Below, in pieces: positions 8,180-16,303 of a DNA stretch of 45,701 nt. Position numbers and translations under genes: made by a program. Within the stretch, counting starts at the first letter, position 1, and the number at the start of each line of letters is the position of its first letter. A model generated the notes under the pieces. It worked only from the letters and a program-made list of their open reading frames with translations, was not told the origin of the DNA and made no database searches. The DNA is from an uncultured Ilumatobacter sp. (lineage in GTDB: Bacteria > Actinomycetota > Acidimicrobiia > Acidimicrobiales > Ilumatobacteraceae). Location of the stretch: contig CALFRK010000076.1 of NCBI GenBank assembly GCA_937919625.1, positions 1 to 45,701 of the forward strand. The letters run 5' to 3'.

Positions 8180-9586
8180 GTGCGGCACCCGTTGTCGGAT
8201 CGCAGCGTGGTTGCAGCAGCCGTCGTAGTTTCCGTTGGCTGTTGGCGGACAGACTGGCGCTTCGCTGCGGTGGCCGCGGTACTGGCGTGGATGCTGATCG
8301 GCCGGAGCGACGCAATGCCGTCGCGGGTGCTGGTATTGCTGCTGGTCTTCGGCGTGGTTGCCGGTTTGCGTAGCGATGCCGCGCTTGCCGGACTTGTACC
8401 GCGACAGACCGGCGGGTTCGAAGGGTGGGTTCGTCTCGTCGATGACCCGCAGCCGTTCGGGTCATCGACGCGGGTGTTGCTCGAGGTCGACGGCGAACGG
8501 TTCGAGATGTGGGCGCGGGGCAGGGCAATCCGGATCCGGGTCGATGGGTGGCGTGGCGGCCAGTTTGTGAAGGTGCATGGCGACCGGCGGCCCCTCGACG
8601 AGCAGCGGCAAGGGCGCGTGGCGTGGCAGCACGTTGTCGGCGAGTTTCGGCTCGAGTGGGCCAGCGATGTGTGGGCAGGTGGTCCGGTCGATCGTGCATC
8701 TAACCGGGTGCGGGTCGCGATCGAGCGCGGTGCCGCTGTGCTGCCTGGCGACGACGGCTCATTGTTCCGGGGCCTGGTTGTGGGCGACGACCGGCATCAG
8801 CCGCCAGAGATGATCCGACGGTTTCGGGCGAGTGGCCTGTCCCACTTGACGGCAGTGTCCGGTCAAAATGTGTCGTTCGTATTGGCGGCCGCCGGGCCGC
8901 TGCTGCGGGTTCTCAGGCCATGGAGCAGGTGGGTGATCACGCTCGGGCTGATCGCCTGGTTCGTGAGTTTGACCCGGTTCGAGCCGTCGATCGTGCGGGC
9001 CGGCACGATGGCGGCGCTCTCGGCCACGGCGTTTGTGCTTGGCCGCGAACGCGCGCCTGGGCGGATCCTGTGTTTGGCGGTGACCGGATTGTTACTGATC
9101 GACCCTTTGATCGTCCGCTCGGTCGGATTTTGGCTATCGGTCGGGGCTACAGCCGGGGTAGCGACGGCCGGGCCATGGCTCGGTCATCGGTTGCGACGGC
9201 TCGGCCCGCTGGCAATGCCGGTCGGCGTGACGTTGGGCGCCCAACTTGGCGTGGTGATTCCGGCTCTGCTCGTATTTGGCCGGCTGCCGCTGGTCAGTGT
9301 GCCCGCCAACCTGCTGGCGGTGCCGGTTGCCGGGTTCGTGATGCTGTACGGCTTGCCGGCCGGGTTGCTCGCTGGTTGGGTGCCTCCGATCGCCTCTTTT
9401 GTGATGTTCCCATGTCGGCTGGGGGTGCGCTGGGTAGACACTGTGGCGCTGATCGGAGAACGGATCGAGCCAGGCGGAGCCGCTACTTGGGTTGGTTGGT
9501 GCGTGTTGACGCTTGTCGTGTTGAAGTTGGTGGTGCGGCTTCGCGACGTTGACGACTCAGAAGCCGGCACGGTGGCGCAGCGATGA
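8180..9586 (+). CDS. comEC: ComEC/Rec2-type DNA-uptake channel protein, without metallo-beta-lactamase domain
   Basis: About 468 residues from a GTG at 8180; an in-frame GTG at 8102 is possible and the frame is open further upstream. The N-terminal part has helices and an OB-like DUF4131 region (GFEGWVRLVDDPQPFG). The competence domain follows with the hallmark LFRGLVVGDDRHQPPEMIRRFRASGLSHLTAVSGQNVSF (split here as motif positions about 195-233) and many membrane helices. Full-length ComEC proteins usually end in a metallo-beta-lactamase nuclease-like domain; this one stops after the channel part. Its last 30 bp overlap the end of the convergent hexosaminidase gene. Expected role: single-stranded DNA passage through the membrane with comEA. 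Confidence 0.88.
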   Translation: MRHPLSDRSVVAAAVVVSVGCWRTDWRFAAVAAVLAWMLIGRSDAMPSRVLVLLLVFGVVAGLRSDAALAGLVPRQTGGFEGWVRLVDDPQPFGSSTRVLLEVDGERFEMWARGRAIRIRVDGWRGGQFVKVHGDRRPLDEQRQGRVAWQHVVGEFRLEWASDVWAGGPVDRASNRVRVAIERGAAVLPGDDGSLFRGLVVGDDRHQPPEMIRRFRASGLSHLTAVSGQNVSFVLAAAGPLLRVLRPWSRWVITLGLIAWFVSLTRFEPSIVRAGTMAALSATAFVLGRERAPGRILCLAVTGLLLIDPLIVRSVGFWLSVGATAGVATAGPWLGHRLRRLGPLAMPVGVTLGAQLGVVIPALLVFGRLPLVSVPANLLAVPVAGFVMLYGLPAGLLAGWVPPIASFVMFPCRLGVRWVDTVALIGERIEPGGAATWVGWCVLTLVVLKLVVRLRDVDDSEAGTVAQR

Positions 9587-11440
9587 TGCTCCACCAACGA
9601 TTTTGTCGGTCCATGCGCGCTCGGCGACCGCGTCGAGACGCGGAAACAGCAGGTGCTCGAGGATCTCGTCGTTTTCTATGAACTCCGCCCACAGGCAGGC
9701 TTGCACTCCCAGCAGCCGCGAGCTCTCGGTCTCCGACCAGCCCTGCCCAGGGACAAACCGGCACACATCCTCGAGCGACACCGATCCGGCCCAACTGGCC
9801 CCTGGCGACGACCAGGTTCGATCGGTCGCCATGTCGAGGTAATAGGCCTGGCCTGGCGACACCACCACGTCGAATCCGGCCGCGGCCAGCGAGCGGCTCG
9901 CAGCCGGCGTTCGCCATCCAACGACATAGCCGTCGCTGGGGTCGAGACCGCCGGACTCGGCCGCCTCCTGCCAGGCTCCCAGTTGCCTCCCGGCGCGTGC
10001 GTGAACCTTCTCGGCGAGGTTCCGATGGAAGGCGCATTCAACGTCGCGTGTGGTCGACAGGCCATTTTCTTGGCGATACTGCGTGACGATCGGCGAGCCA
10101 TGCCAAGCGCCTTCGGGAACCTCGTCGCCCCCGATGTGGATCCAGGGCGACGATGGAAACAGGGTGGCCACTGAGTCGATGACGGCGTCGAGGAAGTCAT
10201 CGAGCCTCGGGTGGCCCGGTATCAGCACATTGTTGGTGAAGTACTGCACGCTCATGGCCGTCGATCGGTCATCGGGGTCGCGCAGCCAGGGAAGCGCAGT
10301 GATGGCTGCGTGGGCGTGTGCCGGGAGATCGACCTCCGGCACGAGTGTGACACCCAACTCTTCCGAACGATTGACCCAGCGGGCGATCTCGCCGGGGGTG
10401 TATGCGCGCCCGGAGCCGGTGGCTTGGTCTCCAAGCATCGGGGGTAGTGGCAGGCCATGACCGCGGGTGGCGCCGAAGTCGGTCAGCTCGGGGTAGCCGT
10501 CGATGGGAAGACGCCAAGCCTCATCGTCGGTGAGGTGCAGGTGCAGCCGTGAGAGCTTGCGCCAGGCGGCGACGTCGATGAGGCGCTCGACGAAATCAGG
10601 TTCGAACCAGCGGCGGGCGAGGTCGATGTGCAGCCCGCGCCACGAATATTTCGGGTGATCTTCGACGATCGCGCTGGTCGGCAACCCGGTCGGGAGCCAC
10701 CGGGCGAGCGTGACGAACGCATGCCGGAATCCGGCAACCGACGACGCCGTCACAGTGACAGATTCGGCATCGACGGCGAGGCGGTACGCCTCGGTGTCGA
10801 TGCCGCGGTCGTCGATCGCCAAGACTCGCATCCCACTGCCCGGTTGAAGGCACGGGTCGGTCGTGAGGCGAAGTTCGAGTTTCGAAACTGCTGCCCAGGC
10901 CAGACTGGCAAACGCTGAACCCTCGTCGAGGAAGGCGGTTCGATATTTGGTCAGCATTGGATCGGCAATCGCCACTGAGACAGGGAATGGCACAAGCGCC
11001 GGCTCGGATGATGTGACCGAAATCGACGCGCCGCCGGCTTGTTGCTGTGTTGGTTCAGCCCGTTCGCTGTCGACGATTCGCATCGGCTCGACGAACACCG
11101 GAAATACCGTGTCGTCAGGCGCGATCACGAAGGCGCTGAGTGGTCCTTCGTTGCTGTGTCGCGGCCGGTGACTGGGCTCGAGGTCATCGATCCTCCAGCT
11201 GCAACCCGAGTCGAGTGCGTGGTCGCCGATCGAGAACTCGTGATAGGTGGCGAGCTGACGAACGAGCTGTGACCGTGCGGGTGTCGGGGGTGTGAGCTGC
11301 ACGACGCTCGTGAGCGCCAGCCGCGATCCACCAGGGAGCACTTCGTCGGTGACTGCGAGTTCTAGCGAGACCGAGTGTCGGCTGGGGCTGTAGACCGAGC
11401 GCAGCACCGGGGTGGCCGTTGAAGCGACCGGCCTGGTCAC
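9557..11440 (-). CDS. Glycoside hydrolase family 20 beta-N-acetylhexosaminidase
   Basis: 627 residues. The N-terminal third is the family's accessory beta domain. The catalytic TIM barrel starts near residue 260 (YSWRGLHIDLARRWF) and contains HLHLTDDEAWRL, LVPEVDLPAHAHA and the catalytic pair in HIGGDEVPEGAW (Asp-Glu near 436), where the Asp orients the substrate N-acetyl group and the Glu is the acid. Barrel-end tryptophans occur in VVGWRTP and CLWAEF. No signal peptide is visible, so it probably acts on imported chito- or muro-oligosaccharides. Its start overlaps the end of nagB by 4 nt, so nagA-nagB-hexosaminidase form one operon. Confidence 0.93.
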   Translation of the reverse strand: MTRPVASTATPVLRSVYSPSRHSVSLELAVTDEVLPGGSRLALTSVVQLTPPTPARSQLVRQLATYHEFSIGDHALDSGCSWRIDDLEPSHRPRHSNEGPLSAFVIAPDDTVFPVFVEPMRIVDSERAEPTQQQAGGASISVTSSEPALVPFPVSVAIADPMLTKYRTAFLDEGSAFASLAWAAVSKLELRLTTDPCLQPGSGMRVLAIDDRGIDTEAYRLAVDAESVTVTASSVAGFRHAFVTLARWLPTGLPTSAIVEDHPKYSWRGLHIDLARRWFEPDFVERLIDVAAWRKLSRLHLHLTDDEAWRLPIDGYPELTDFGATRGHGLPLPPMLGDQATGSGRAYTPGEIARWVNRSEELGVTLVPEVDLPAHAHAAITALPWLRDPDDRSTAMSVQYFTNNVLIPGHPRLDDFLDAVIDSVATLFPSSPWIHIGGDEVPEGAWHGSPIVTQYRQENGLSTTRDVECAFHRNLAEKVHARAGRQLGAWQEAAESGGLDPSDGYVVGWRTPAASRSLAAAGFDVVVSPGQAYYLDMATDRTWSSPGASWAGSVSLEDVCRFVPGQGWSETESSRLLGVQACLWAEFIENDEILEHLLFPRLDAVAERAWTDKIVGGASSLRHRAGF

Positions 11441-12222
11441 AGTTCCTGCCAGGTTGGCTTGTGTTCATACGCCTCGCGGTAGTAACCGGCGAGCCTCAGA
11501 CCGGTCGCCGCATCCTCATCGATCACAACCGTGGCGTGGGGATGCAGCTGAAGTACGGACGCGGGGCACATCGCGCTCACGGGCCCCTCGACCGCCTCCG
11601 CGATCGGTGTCGCCTTCGCCGCGCCGCACGCGATCAGAAGCAGGTGGCGAGCTTCGAGCACAGTGCCGAGCCCCTGGGTGACGACGTGCCGTGGTACGTC
11701 CTCCTGGCGGTCGTCGAAGAATCGGGCGTTGTCTTCGCGTGTGGCGCGAGTGAGTGTCTTGAGGCGAGTCCGTGAGGCCAACGAAGATCCCGGTTCGTTG
11801 AAGCCGATGTGACCGTCGGCGCCGATCCCGAGCAGCTGAACGTCGACCCCACCAAGTTCGGTGAGCAGCCGGTCGTAACGATGACAGGCGTCGAGTAGGT
11901 CGTCCGCGTTGACATCGGGACTGAACAGACGTGAGGCCGGCAAATCGATCCCGTCGACAAGCTGGCGCCTGATGAATGCCCGGTATGCCTCGGGATGATC
12001 GATCGGTAGACCGACGTATTCGTCGAGCAGTACGGCGCTCGCATGGGCGGCTGACAGCTCGCCTCGCCGATGGGCGTCGATCAGCAGGCTGTACGCCCCG
12101 AGTGGCGAACTTCCGGTTGCCAGCCCGAGAACAGGCGCAGTGCGCGAACGTACTACCCGCGCAATGACATCGGCTACGACCTGGGATGCGGCGGCGGCGT
12201 CAGGTGCGATCACGACTTCCAT
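11437..12222 (-). CDS. nagB: Glucosamine-6-phosphate deaminase
   Basis: 261 residues, the usual NagB length. Motifs: LATGSSPLGAY (phosphate site), LLDEYVGLP with the catalytic Asp, LLGIGADGHIGFNEPG containing the Asp/His catalytic relay, and SLASRTRLKTLT. It converts glucosamine-6-phosphate to fructose-6-phosphate and ammonia, feeding glycolysis. It overlaps nagA upstream by 13 nt and the hexosaminidase downstream by 4 nt, so the three are coupled. Confidence 0.95.
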   Translation of the reverse strand: MEVVIAPDAAAASQVVADVIARVVRSRTAPVLGLATGSSPLGAYSLLIDAHRRGELSAAHASAVLLDEYVGLPIDHPEAYRAFIRRQLVDGIDLPASRLFSPDVNADDLLDACHRYDRLLTELGGVDVQLLGIGADGHIGFNEPGSSLASRTRLKTLTRATREDNARFFDDRQEDVPRHVVTQGLGTVLEARHLLLIACGAAKATPIAEAVEGPVSAMCPASVLQLHPHATVVIDEDAATGLRLAGYYREAYEHKPTWQEL

Positions 12223-13358
12223 GTGGTGTGACCTCCGATGATGGTGAGCTCGAGCTCAAGGTTTCGGTCGAACACGACGAGGTCGGCGACGCAGCCGACC
12301 TGCACGCGACCTCGGTCTGTGAGGCCGAGCACTTGTGCCGGATTTGTCGTCGCCGCCCGAATCGCCTGGGCGGGCGAGCAACCCGTGAACCTGACCAGGT
12401 TTCGGATTGCCTGGTCGAGTGCCAGGTTGCTGCCCGCCAGCACGTCATCACTGGTGCGCACACCGCGCTCGGAGACAGTCACGTTGAGATCGCCGAGCAG
12501 CACCGTGCCGTCGGTAAGCCCGAGTGCCGCCACCGCATCCGAGACAAGGATTGTGCGCGCTGGGCCGAGCGCCCGATACGCCATCCGGACAGCGACAGGG
12601 TCGATGTGGATGCCGTCGCAGATGATGCTGACAAACACGCTTTCGTCGGCCAGCGTGGCACCGATCGGGCCCGGTTCTCGATGTGAGAAAGGCGCCATCG
12701 CGTTGAACAGGTGGGTCACCATACTGACCCCGGCGGCACGTGCCGTGGCGAACTCGACGGCCGAGCATTCGGTGTGGCCGGCCGAGACCACGATGCCCTG
12801 ATCGGCAAGCCGGCTGATCAACTCGGTCGCTCCGGACACTTCCGGAGCGAGGGTGATGATGGCGACCCCTCGCCGACGGGTCCATGTGTCGATCTCGGCT
12901 GGGGATGGCACACCGATGTACTTCGGGTTGTGGGCGCCGGGCCGATTGGGCGAGATGATTGGACCCTCGAAGTGGAGGCCCAGCGCGCTGGCCGCATCTG
13001 GCCCCGTTTCTAGGTCTGCCAGAGCCTCGAACGCTGCCTGGCGCTGCGCAGGCGACGACGTGACGATCGTCGGCATGAAGGCGGTTACACCAGTGCTGGG
13101 CAGCCGGGCTGCTACCTCGCTGATCGAACATGGGTTGCCAGTGAAGTCACCTCCCCAGCCGCCATTGATCTGCATGTCGATCAGGCCAGGGGCGACGATC
13201 CGGTCGGTGACGTCGATCACACCGTCAGCTATGTCGACGCGAGCATCAGGGGCGACGAGATCGATGATTCGCCCCTCGGCAACCAACACGTCAACTTGGT
13301 CGAGTGTGCCCTCGGGTGTGGCGATCGATCCGCCGGCGAGTCGGGTGACGGCTGTCAT
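12210..13358 (-). CDS. nagA: N-acetylglucosamine-6-phosphate deacetylase
   Basis: 382 residues from the ATG at 13358 (MTAVTRLAGG); the frame is open further upstream but that part does not resemble the family. Amidohydrolase barrel with APGLIDMQINGGWGGDF (metal site), LHFEGP with the metal-binding Glu near residue 130, GHTECS and THLFNAM with metal/substrate histidines, and the catalytic Asp near 271 in LVSDAVAALG. It removes acetate from GlcNAc-6-phosphate to supply NagB. First gene of the nagA-nagB-hexosaminidase operon; the upstream divergent region with holA contains a palindrome at 13466-13480. Confidence 0.95.
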   Translation of the reverse strand: MTAVTRLAGGSIATPEGTLDQVDVLVAEGRIIDLVAPDARVDIADGVIDVTDRIVAPGLIDMQINGGWGGDFTGNPCSISEVAARLPSTGVTAFMPTIVTSSPAQRQAAFEALADLETGPDAASALGLHFEGPIISPNRPGAHNPKYIGVPSPAEIDTWTRRRGVAIITLAPEVSGATELISRLADQGIVVSAGHTECSAVEFATARAAGVSMVTHLFNAMAPFSHREPGPIGATLADESVFVSIICDGIHIDPVAVRMAYRALGPARTILVSDAVAALGLTDGTVLLGDLNVTVSERGVRTSDDVLAGSNLALDQAIRNLVRFTGCSPAQAIRAATTNPAQVLGLTDRGRVQVGCVADLVVFDRNLELELTIIGGHTTWKS

Positions 13359-13465
13359 CGGTCGAGCCCTACCAACGTCTGGCGCGCCAGATGATCTTGG
13401 TTTGAGTTCAACACGATGACAGGAATCGCCATGCATCGATCCTGCCACGACCGCGTGCGGATCCT

Positions 13466-13480
13466 TGCGACCGTCGCAAA
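13466..13480. promoter_or_regulatory. Perfect palindrome between nagA and holA
   Basis: TTGCGAC C GTCGCAA: 7-bp arms with one central base. It lies 107 bp before the nagA start and 32 bp before holA. A repressor operator is plausible for the amino-sugar operon, but no regulator gene is adjacent. Confidence 0.4.
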
Positions 13481-13512
13481 ACACTGAATCGCTGGTATGA
13501 ATCTGAGTCGCG

Positions 13513-14481
13513 ATGGGTGTGCATCTACTGACCGGTGACGACGAGTCGATCCTGCGATCGAAGGTGCACGAGCTCGTCCACGAGCTGATCGGCGACGGAG
13601 ACCGAAGCCTGATGGTCGACGAGTTCGACGGCGAGGATTACGAGCTGCGTGTCGTTGTCGACGCGGCCCAGACGATGCCGTTCTTGACCGACAAGCGAGT
13701 AGTCGTGGCACGTGGCATCGGCAGATTCAATGTCGACGATCTGACTCCTTTGCTCGGGTATCTCGAGAATCCACTCGAATCAACCGATCTGGTGCTGATC
13801 GCCGGCGGCGGACGGCTGGCCAAGAAGCTCACCGATGCCGTGAAGCTGTGCGGTGGACACCTGCTGAACACGAGCCCTCCAAGCCGAGCCAAGGATCGCC
13901 ACAACTGGGTGCGCACCGAGGCAGCCGAGCAAGGAGTTCGCCTTGACGGTGCAGCGGCGACCCGGATCGCTGACCAGCTCGGCGAAGAGGTCGGCCGCCT
14001 GCAAGGCCTATTGAGCGTGTTGCGGGCGACCTATGGCGAAAGTGCCAAGGTGTCAGTCGATGACATCGAACCATTTCTCGGAGACGCCGGTGGTGTGCCT
14101 CCGTGGGACCTAACCGATGCGGTCGACGCTGGCGAAACCGGCAAGGCGCTGGTGTTGATGGGCCGCATGATCCACGGCGGTGAGCGCCATCCGTTGCAGA
14201 TCTTGGCGATCTTGCACAGTCACTACGGCAAACTCGCCCGACTTGATGGCGCTGACGCCCGCAGCGAAAGCGATGCGGCCCAGGCAATGGGTATCAAACC
14301 CGGGTTTCCAGCCAAGAAGGCGCTCGGCAATTATCGCCGCTTGGGGGGCGGGGGAGTGCAGCGAGCGATACAGCTGCTCGCCCGTGCCGACCTCGATCTG
14401 CGCGGCGACACCGATCTCGATGCCGAGATTGTAATGGAGGTGCTGGTGGCTCGGCTCAGCCGACTCGGTGTCCGCCGCTAA
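13513..14481 (+). CDS. holA: DNA polymerase III delta subunit
   Basis: 322 residues. The N-terminal part has the delta fold start VHLLTGDDESILRSKV, then DAAQTMPFLTDKRVVVARGIG, where delta contacts the sliding clamp, and a P-loop-less AAA+ region with LVLIAGGGRLAKKL. The middle helical domain follows (LGEEVGRLQGLLSVL) and the C-terminal collar domain contains HPLQILAILHSHYGKLARL. It is the wrench of the clamp loader. Its position near rpsT, lepA and the comE genes is the arrangement conserved in many bacteria (comEA-comEC-holA-rpsT-lepA), here interrupted by the nag operon and two membrane proteins. Confidence 0.93.
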   Translation: MGVHLLTGDDESILRSKVHELVHELIGDGDRSLMVDEFDGEDYELRVVVDAAQTMPFLTDKRVVVARGIGRFNVDDLTPLLGYLENPLESTDLVLIAGGGRLAKKLTDAVKLCGGHLLNTSPPSRAKDRHNWVRTEAAEQGVRLDGAAATRIADQLGEEVGRLQGLLSVLRATYGESAKVSVDDIEPFLGDAGGVPPWDLTDAVDAGETGKALVLMGRMIHGGERHPLQILAILHSHYGKLARLDGADARSESDAAQAMGIKPGFPAKKALGNYRRLGGGGVQRAIQLLARADLDLRGDTDLDAEIVMEVLVARLSRLGVRR

Positions 14482-14516
14482 CAGTATGGATCGGTAACGG
14501 CCCATACAGCCGGCTG

Positions 14517-14921
14517 TCAGAACAACAAGATCCGGAGTGTCACCGTGACGGCCGCGATACAGACAAACACCGCGATCCCGACTGCTCGCCCGTAGCGGAA
14601 ATACAGCCAGGCCGTGAATGACCAGTGCGCCTCGTAATCCGGTTTGTGAATCCGCCGAAGTTGGCCGGTCAGCCACATCACCGGGCACCCCAAGACGGCG
14701 ACCTGCAGAACCACCATCAGGGTCAGGAGGAACACGAACGTCGGTCCTGAGAACCACGTGGCGCCGATCAGCACGAGAGCGATCACGATCGGCATGTGGA
14801 TCACGTCGATCACGGCAGCCAGGTGCCACCAGACGACCGTGTTCGCCCCTTTGGCGTCGCTCGCCTTCGAATGCTGTGGGCGCGTGACCATTTGATTCGG
14901 GTCGAGTGGTGTCCGGTTCAC
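14517..14921 (-). CDS. Small three-helix membrane protein
   Basis: 134 residues from a GTG at 14921 (an ATG eleven residues in is an alternative). Three hydrophobic segments: about residues 32-49 (HLAAVIDVIHMPIVIALVL region), 54-75, and 105-130. The segment LGCPVMWLTGQLRRIHKPDYE weakly recalls DUF2784-type proteins, but this is not a secure match. It is convergent with holA (35 nt). An 8-bp tandem repeat at 14941-14979 lies 20-58 nt upstream of the start. Confidence 0.65.
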   Translation of the reverse strand: MNRTPLDPNQMVTRPQHSKASDAKGANTVVWWHLAAVIDVIHMPIVIALVLIGATWFSGPTFVFLLTLMVVLQVAVLGCPVMWLTGQLRRIHKPDYEAHWSFTAWLYFRYGRAVGIAVFVCIAAVTVTLRILLF

Positions 14922-14940
14922 GGCGACGATCGTACGCCGC

Positions 14941-14976
14941 GCTCGGTCGCTCGGTCGCTCGGTCGCTCGGTCGCTC
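14941..14976. repeat. 8-bp tandem repeat
   Basis: GCTCGGTC is repeated four times without change, followed by a partial copy. It fills the gap between the stop of the DUF6159-like gene and the start of the small membrane protein. A period of 8 changes spacing rather than a reading frame. Confidence 0.9.
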
Positions 14977-15814
14977 AGCGTGCGCGGGCGGCGCTGGCCA
15001 GATCCTGGCTGCTGAACGGACCGACCGCCCGATGCTCGGCGACGAAGTGGTACAGCGCTACACCGAACACGCCACGGGTTGCACCACCGAACACTGCAGC
15101 GGCGATCGCCAAGACGAGACCAACCAGCACCAGCACGGCTCCGAAGCCGACACCGGCGGCCGATCCGCCTGAGATCAGTGCCACGCCGCCCACGGCGATG
15201 ACTGCACCGAGAATGGTAGCGATCGTAGAGATACCGCCGATCACGAAGTTGCCGGTGACCTGCTGGCCCCAATGCTGACGGACGAGTGCACCCGACCGCT
15301 TGATCGCTGCGATTGGTCCGATCCCCTCGAGCGCCAGCACCGGGATCACGAGGAAAGTGACGAGCCCCCAGACCGCTGCTCCGAGCGATGCAGCGATGCG
15401 GCCGGGCAGACCGCCACGATCGCGCAGCACCGACAACAACAACGACACCAGGACCGAAACGAGTGCCCAACCGGCGATCATAGGGATCCGATTACGGGCC
15501 ATCGATTTGGCCGCCTCGAGGTCGGGCTCGCGGCCATTGAGCGCGTCGTTCGCTGCTGCCGCCAGGATGACGTTGTAATAGATGATCAGGAACGAGGCGG
15601 CGTACGCCCCTGCAGCGATCAGTGCATAGCCCATTCCGCGGGCGGCATCCGAGTCGCTCGCCGACAGCAGGAGCCCGGGCCCGGCCAGCACGACTGCGGC
15701 GATCAACGCCAACACGCCTCCGGTCAATGGAAGTTTGGCGAGTCGTGGATTGGAACGCACGACGTTCCACGCCTTCTTGGTGAGTTGCCAGCCTTGTCGA
15801 ATGCGTTGAAACAT
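14975..15814 (-). CDS. DUF6159-like integral membrane protein
   Basis: 279 residues from the ATG at 15814 (MFQRIRQGWQLTKKAW); the open frame reaches 15901 but enters the rpsT terminator. The opening, a short amphipathic helix with RIRQGWQLTKKAWNVVRSNP, is typical of DUF6159 and related glycerophosphodiesterase-type membrane domains. About six hydrophobic helices follow, including SFLIIYYNVILAAAANDAL and the Gly/Val-rich pair near residues 195-255. The motif RSGALVRQHWGQQVTGNFVI is a cytoplasmic amphipathic hairpin common in this group. Function unknown. Confidence 0.8.
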   Translation of the reverse strand: MFQRIRQGWQLTKKAWNVVRSNPRLAKLPLTGGVLALIAAVVLAGPGLLLSASDSDAARGMGYALIAAGAYAASFLIIYYNVILAAAANDALNGREPDLEAAKSMARNRIPMIAGWALVSVLVSLLLSVLRDRGGLPGRIAASLGAAVWGLVTFLVIPVLALEGIGPIAAIKRSGALVRQHWGQQVTGNFVIGGISTIATILGAVIAVGGVALISGGSAAGVGFGAVLVLVGLVLAIAAAVFGGATRGVFGVALYHFVAEHRAVGPFSSQDLASAARAR

Positions 15815-15868
15815 GGGCGCCACCGTATCTGACCGTCGTGCCTCCCGTCGTCGCGTCGTGCACGCGAT

Positions 15869-15895
15869 GAAGCCCGGGGTTGATGCCCGGGCTTC
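15869..15895 (-). terminator. Hairpin terminator after rpsT
   Basis: GAAGCCCGGG and CCCGGGCTTC form a perfect 10-bp stem with a 7-nt loop, starting 25 nt after the rpsT stop. There is no strong U tract on the minus strand, as is common in high-GC actinobacteria. Confidence 0.7.
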
Positions 15896-15919
15896 GTTCA
15901 AAACTCTTATTGATCAGGG

Positions 15920-16168
15920 TCAGGCGCTGGTGCGGACCCGCTTGATCAGGCGGCTCTTCTTACGAGCCGCCGTGTTCTTGTGGATGACGCCCTTCTGGGC
16001 CGCCGTATCGATCCGCTTGATGGCGGCGTTGAGAGCGTTCTCGTCTCCGGACTCGTCTGACTCAGCGGCCTTGACGCGGCTCTTCAACTCGCTTCGCACC
16101 GACTTATTGCGCTCGTGCGCCTTGTCGTTGGTGATGTTGCGCTTTTTCTGGCTCTTGATGTTCGCCAC
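15920..16168 (-). CDS. rpsT: 30S ribosomal protein S20
   Basis: 82 residues starting [11 protein letters not shown], Lys/Arg-rich and helical throughout, with the conserved [26 protein letters not shown] stretch (residues about 49-74). It binds 16S rRNA early in small-subunit assembly. Single gene, followed by a strong hairpin, and divergent from lepA. Confidence 0.97.
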   Translation of the reverse strand: MANIKSQKKRNITNDKAHERNKSVRSELKSRVKAAESDESGDENALNAAIKRIDTAAQKGVIHKNTAARKKSRLIKRVRTSA

Positions 16169-16234
16169 GGGGCAATCCCTCTTGTCTGGTTCGATCGATT
16201 TGTCCCGATGGCATGTCCATCGAGCAGCGCAACG

Positions 16235-16264
16235 ATGCTACCGGCGCCGCCTGCTCAACCCCAA
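16235..16264 (-). promoter_or_regulatory. rpsT: Candidate rpsT promoter
   Basis: On the minus strand TTGGGG (16264-16259) and TAGCAT (16240-16235) are separated by 18 bp, a fair housekeeping-sigma match. This would give an untranslated leader of about 60 nt before rpsT. Confidence 0.4.
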
Positions 16265-16303
16265 CGCACTGCGTCGAGCGCGCCGATAGCGTGGGGAGCC
16301 GCC

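Noticed and set aside
15815-15901. Longer N terminus for the DUF6159-like protein
   Set aside because: The extension crosses the rpsT terminator hairpin and is not family-like.
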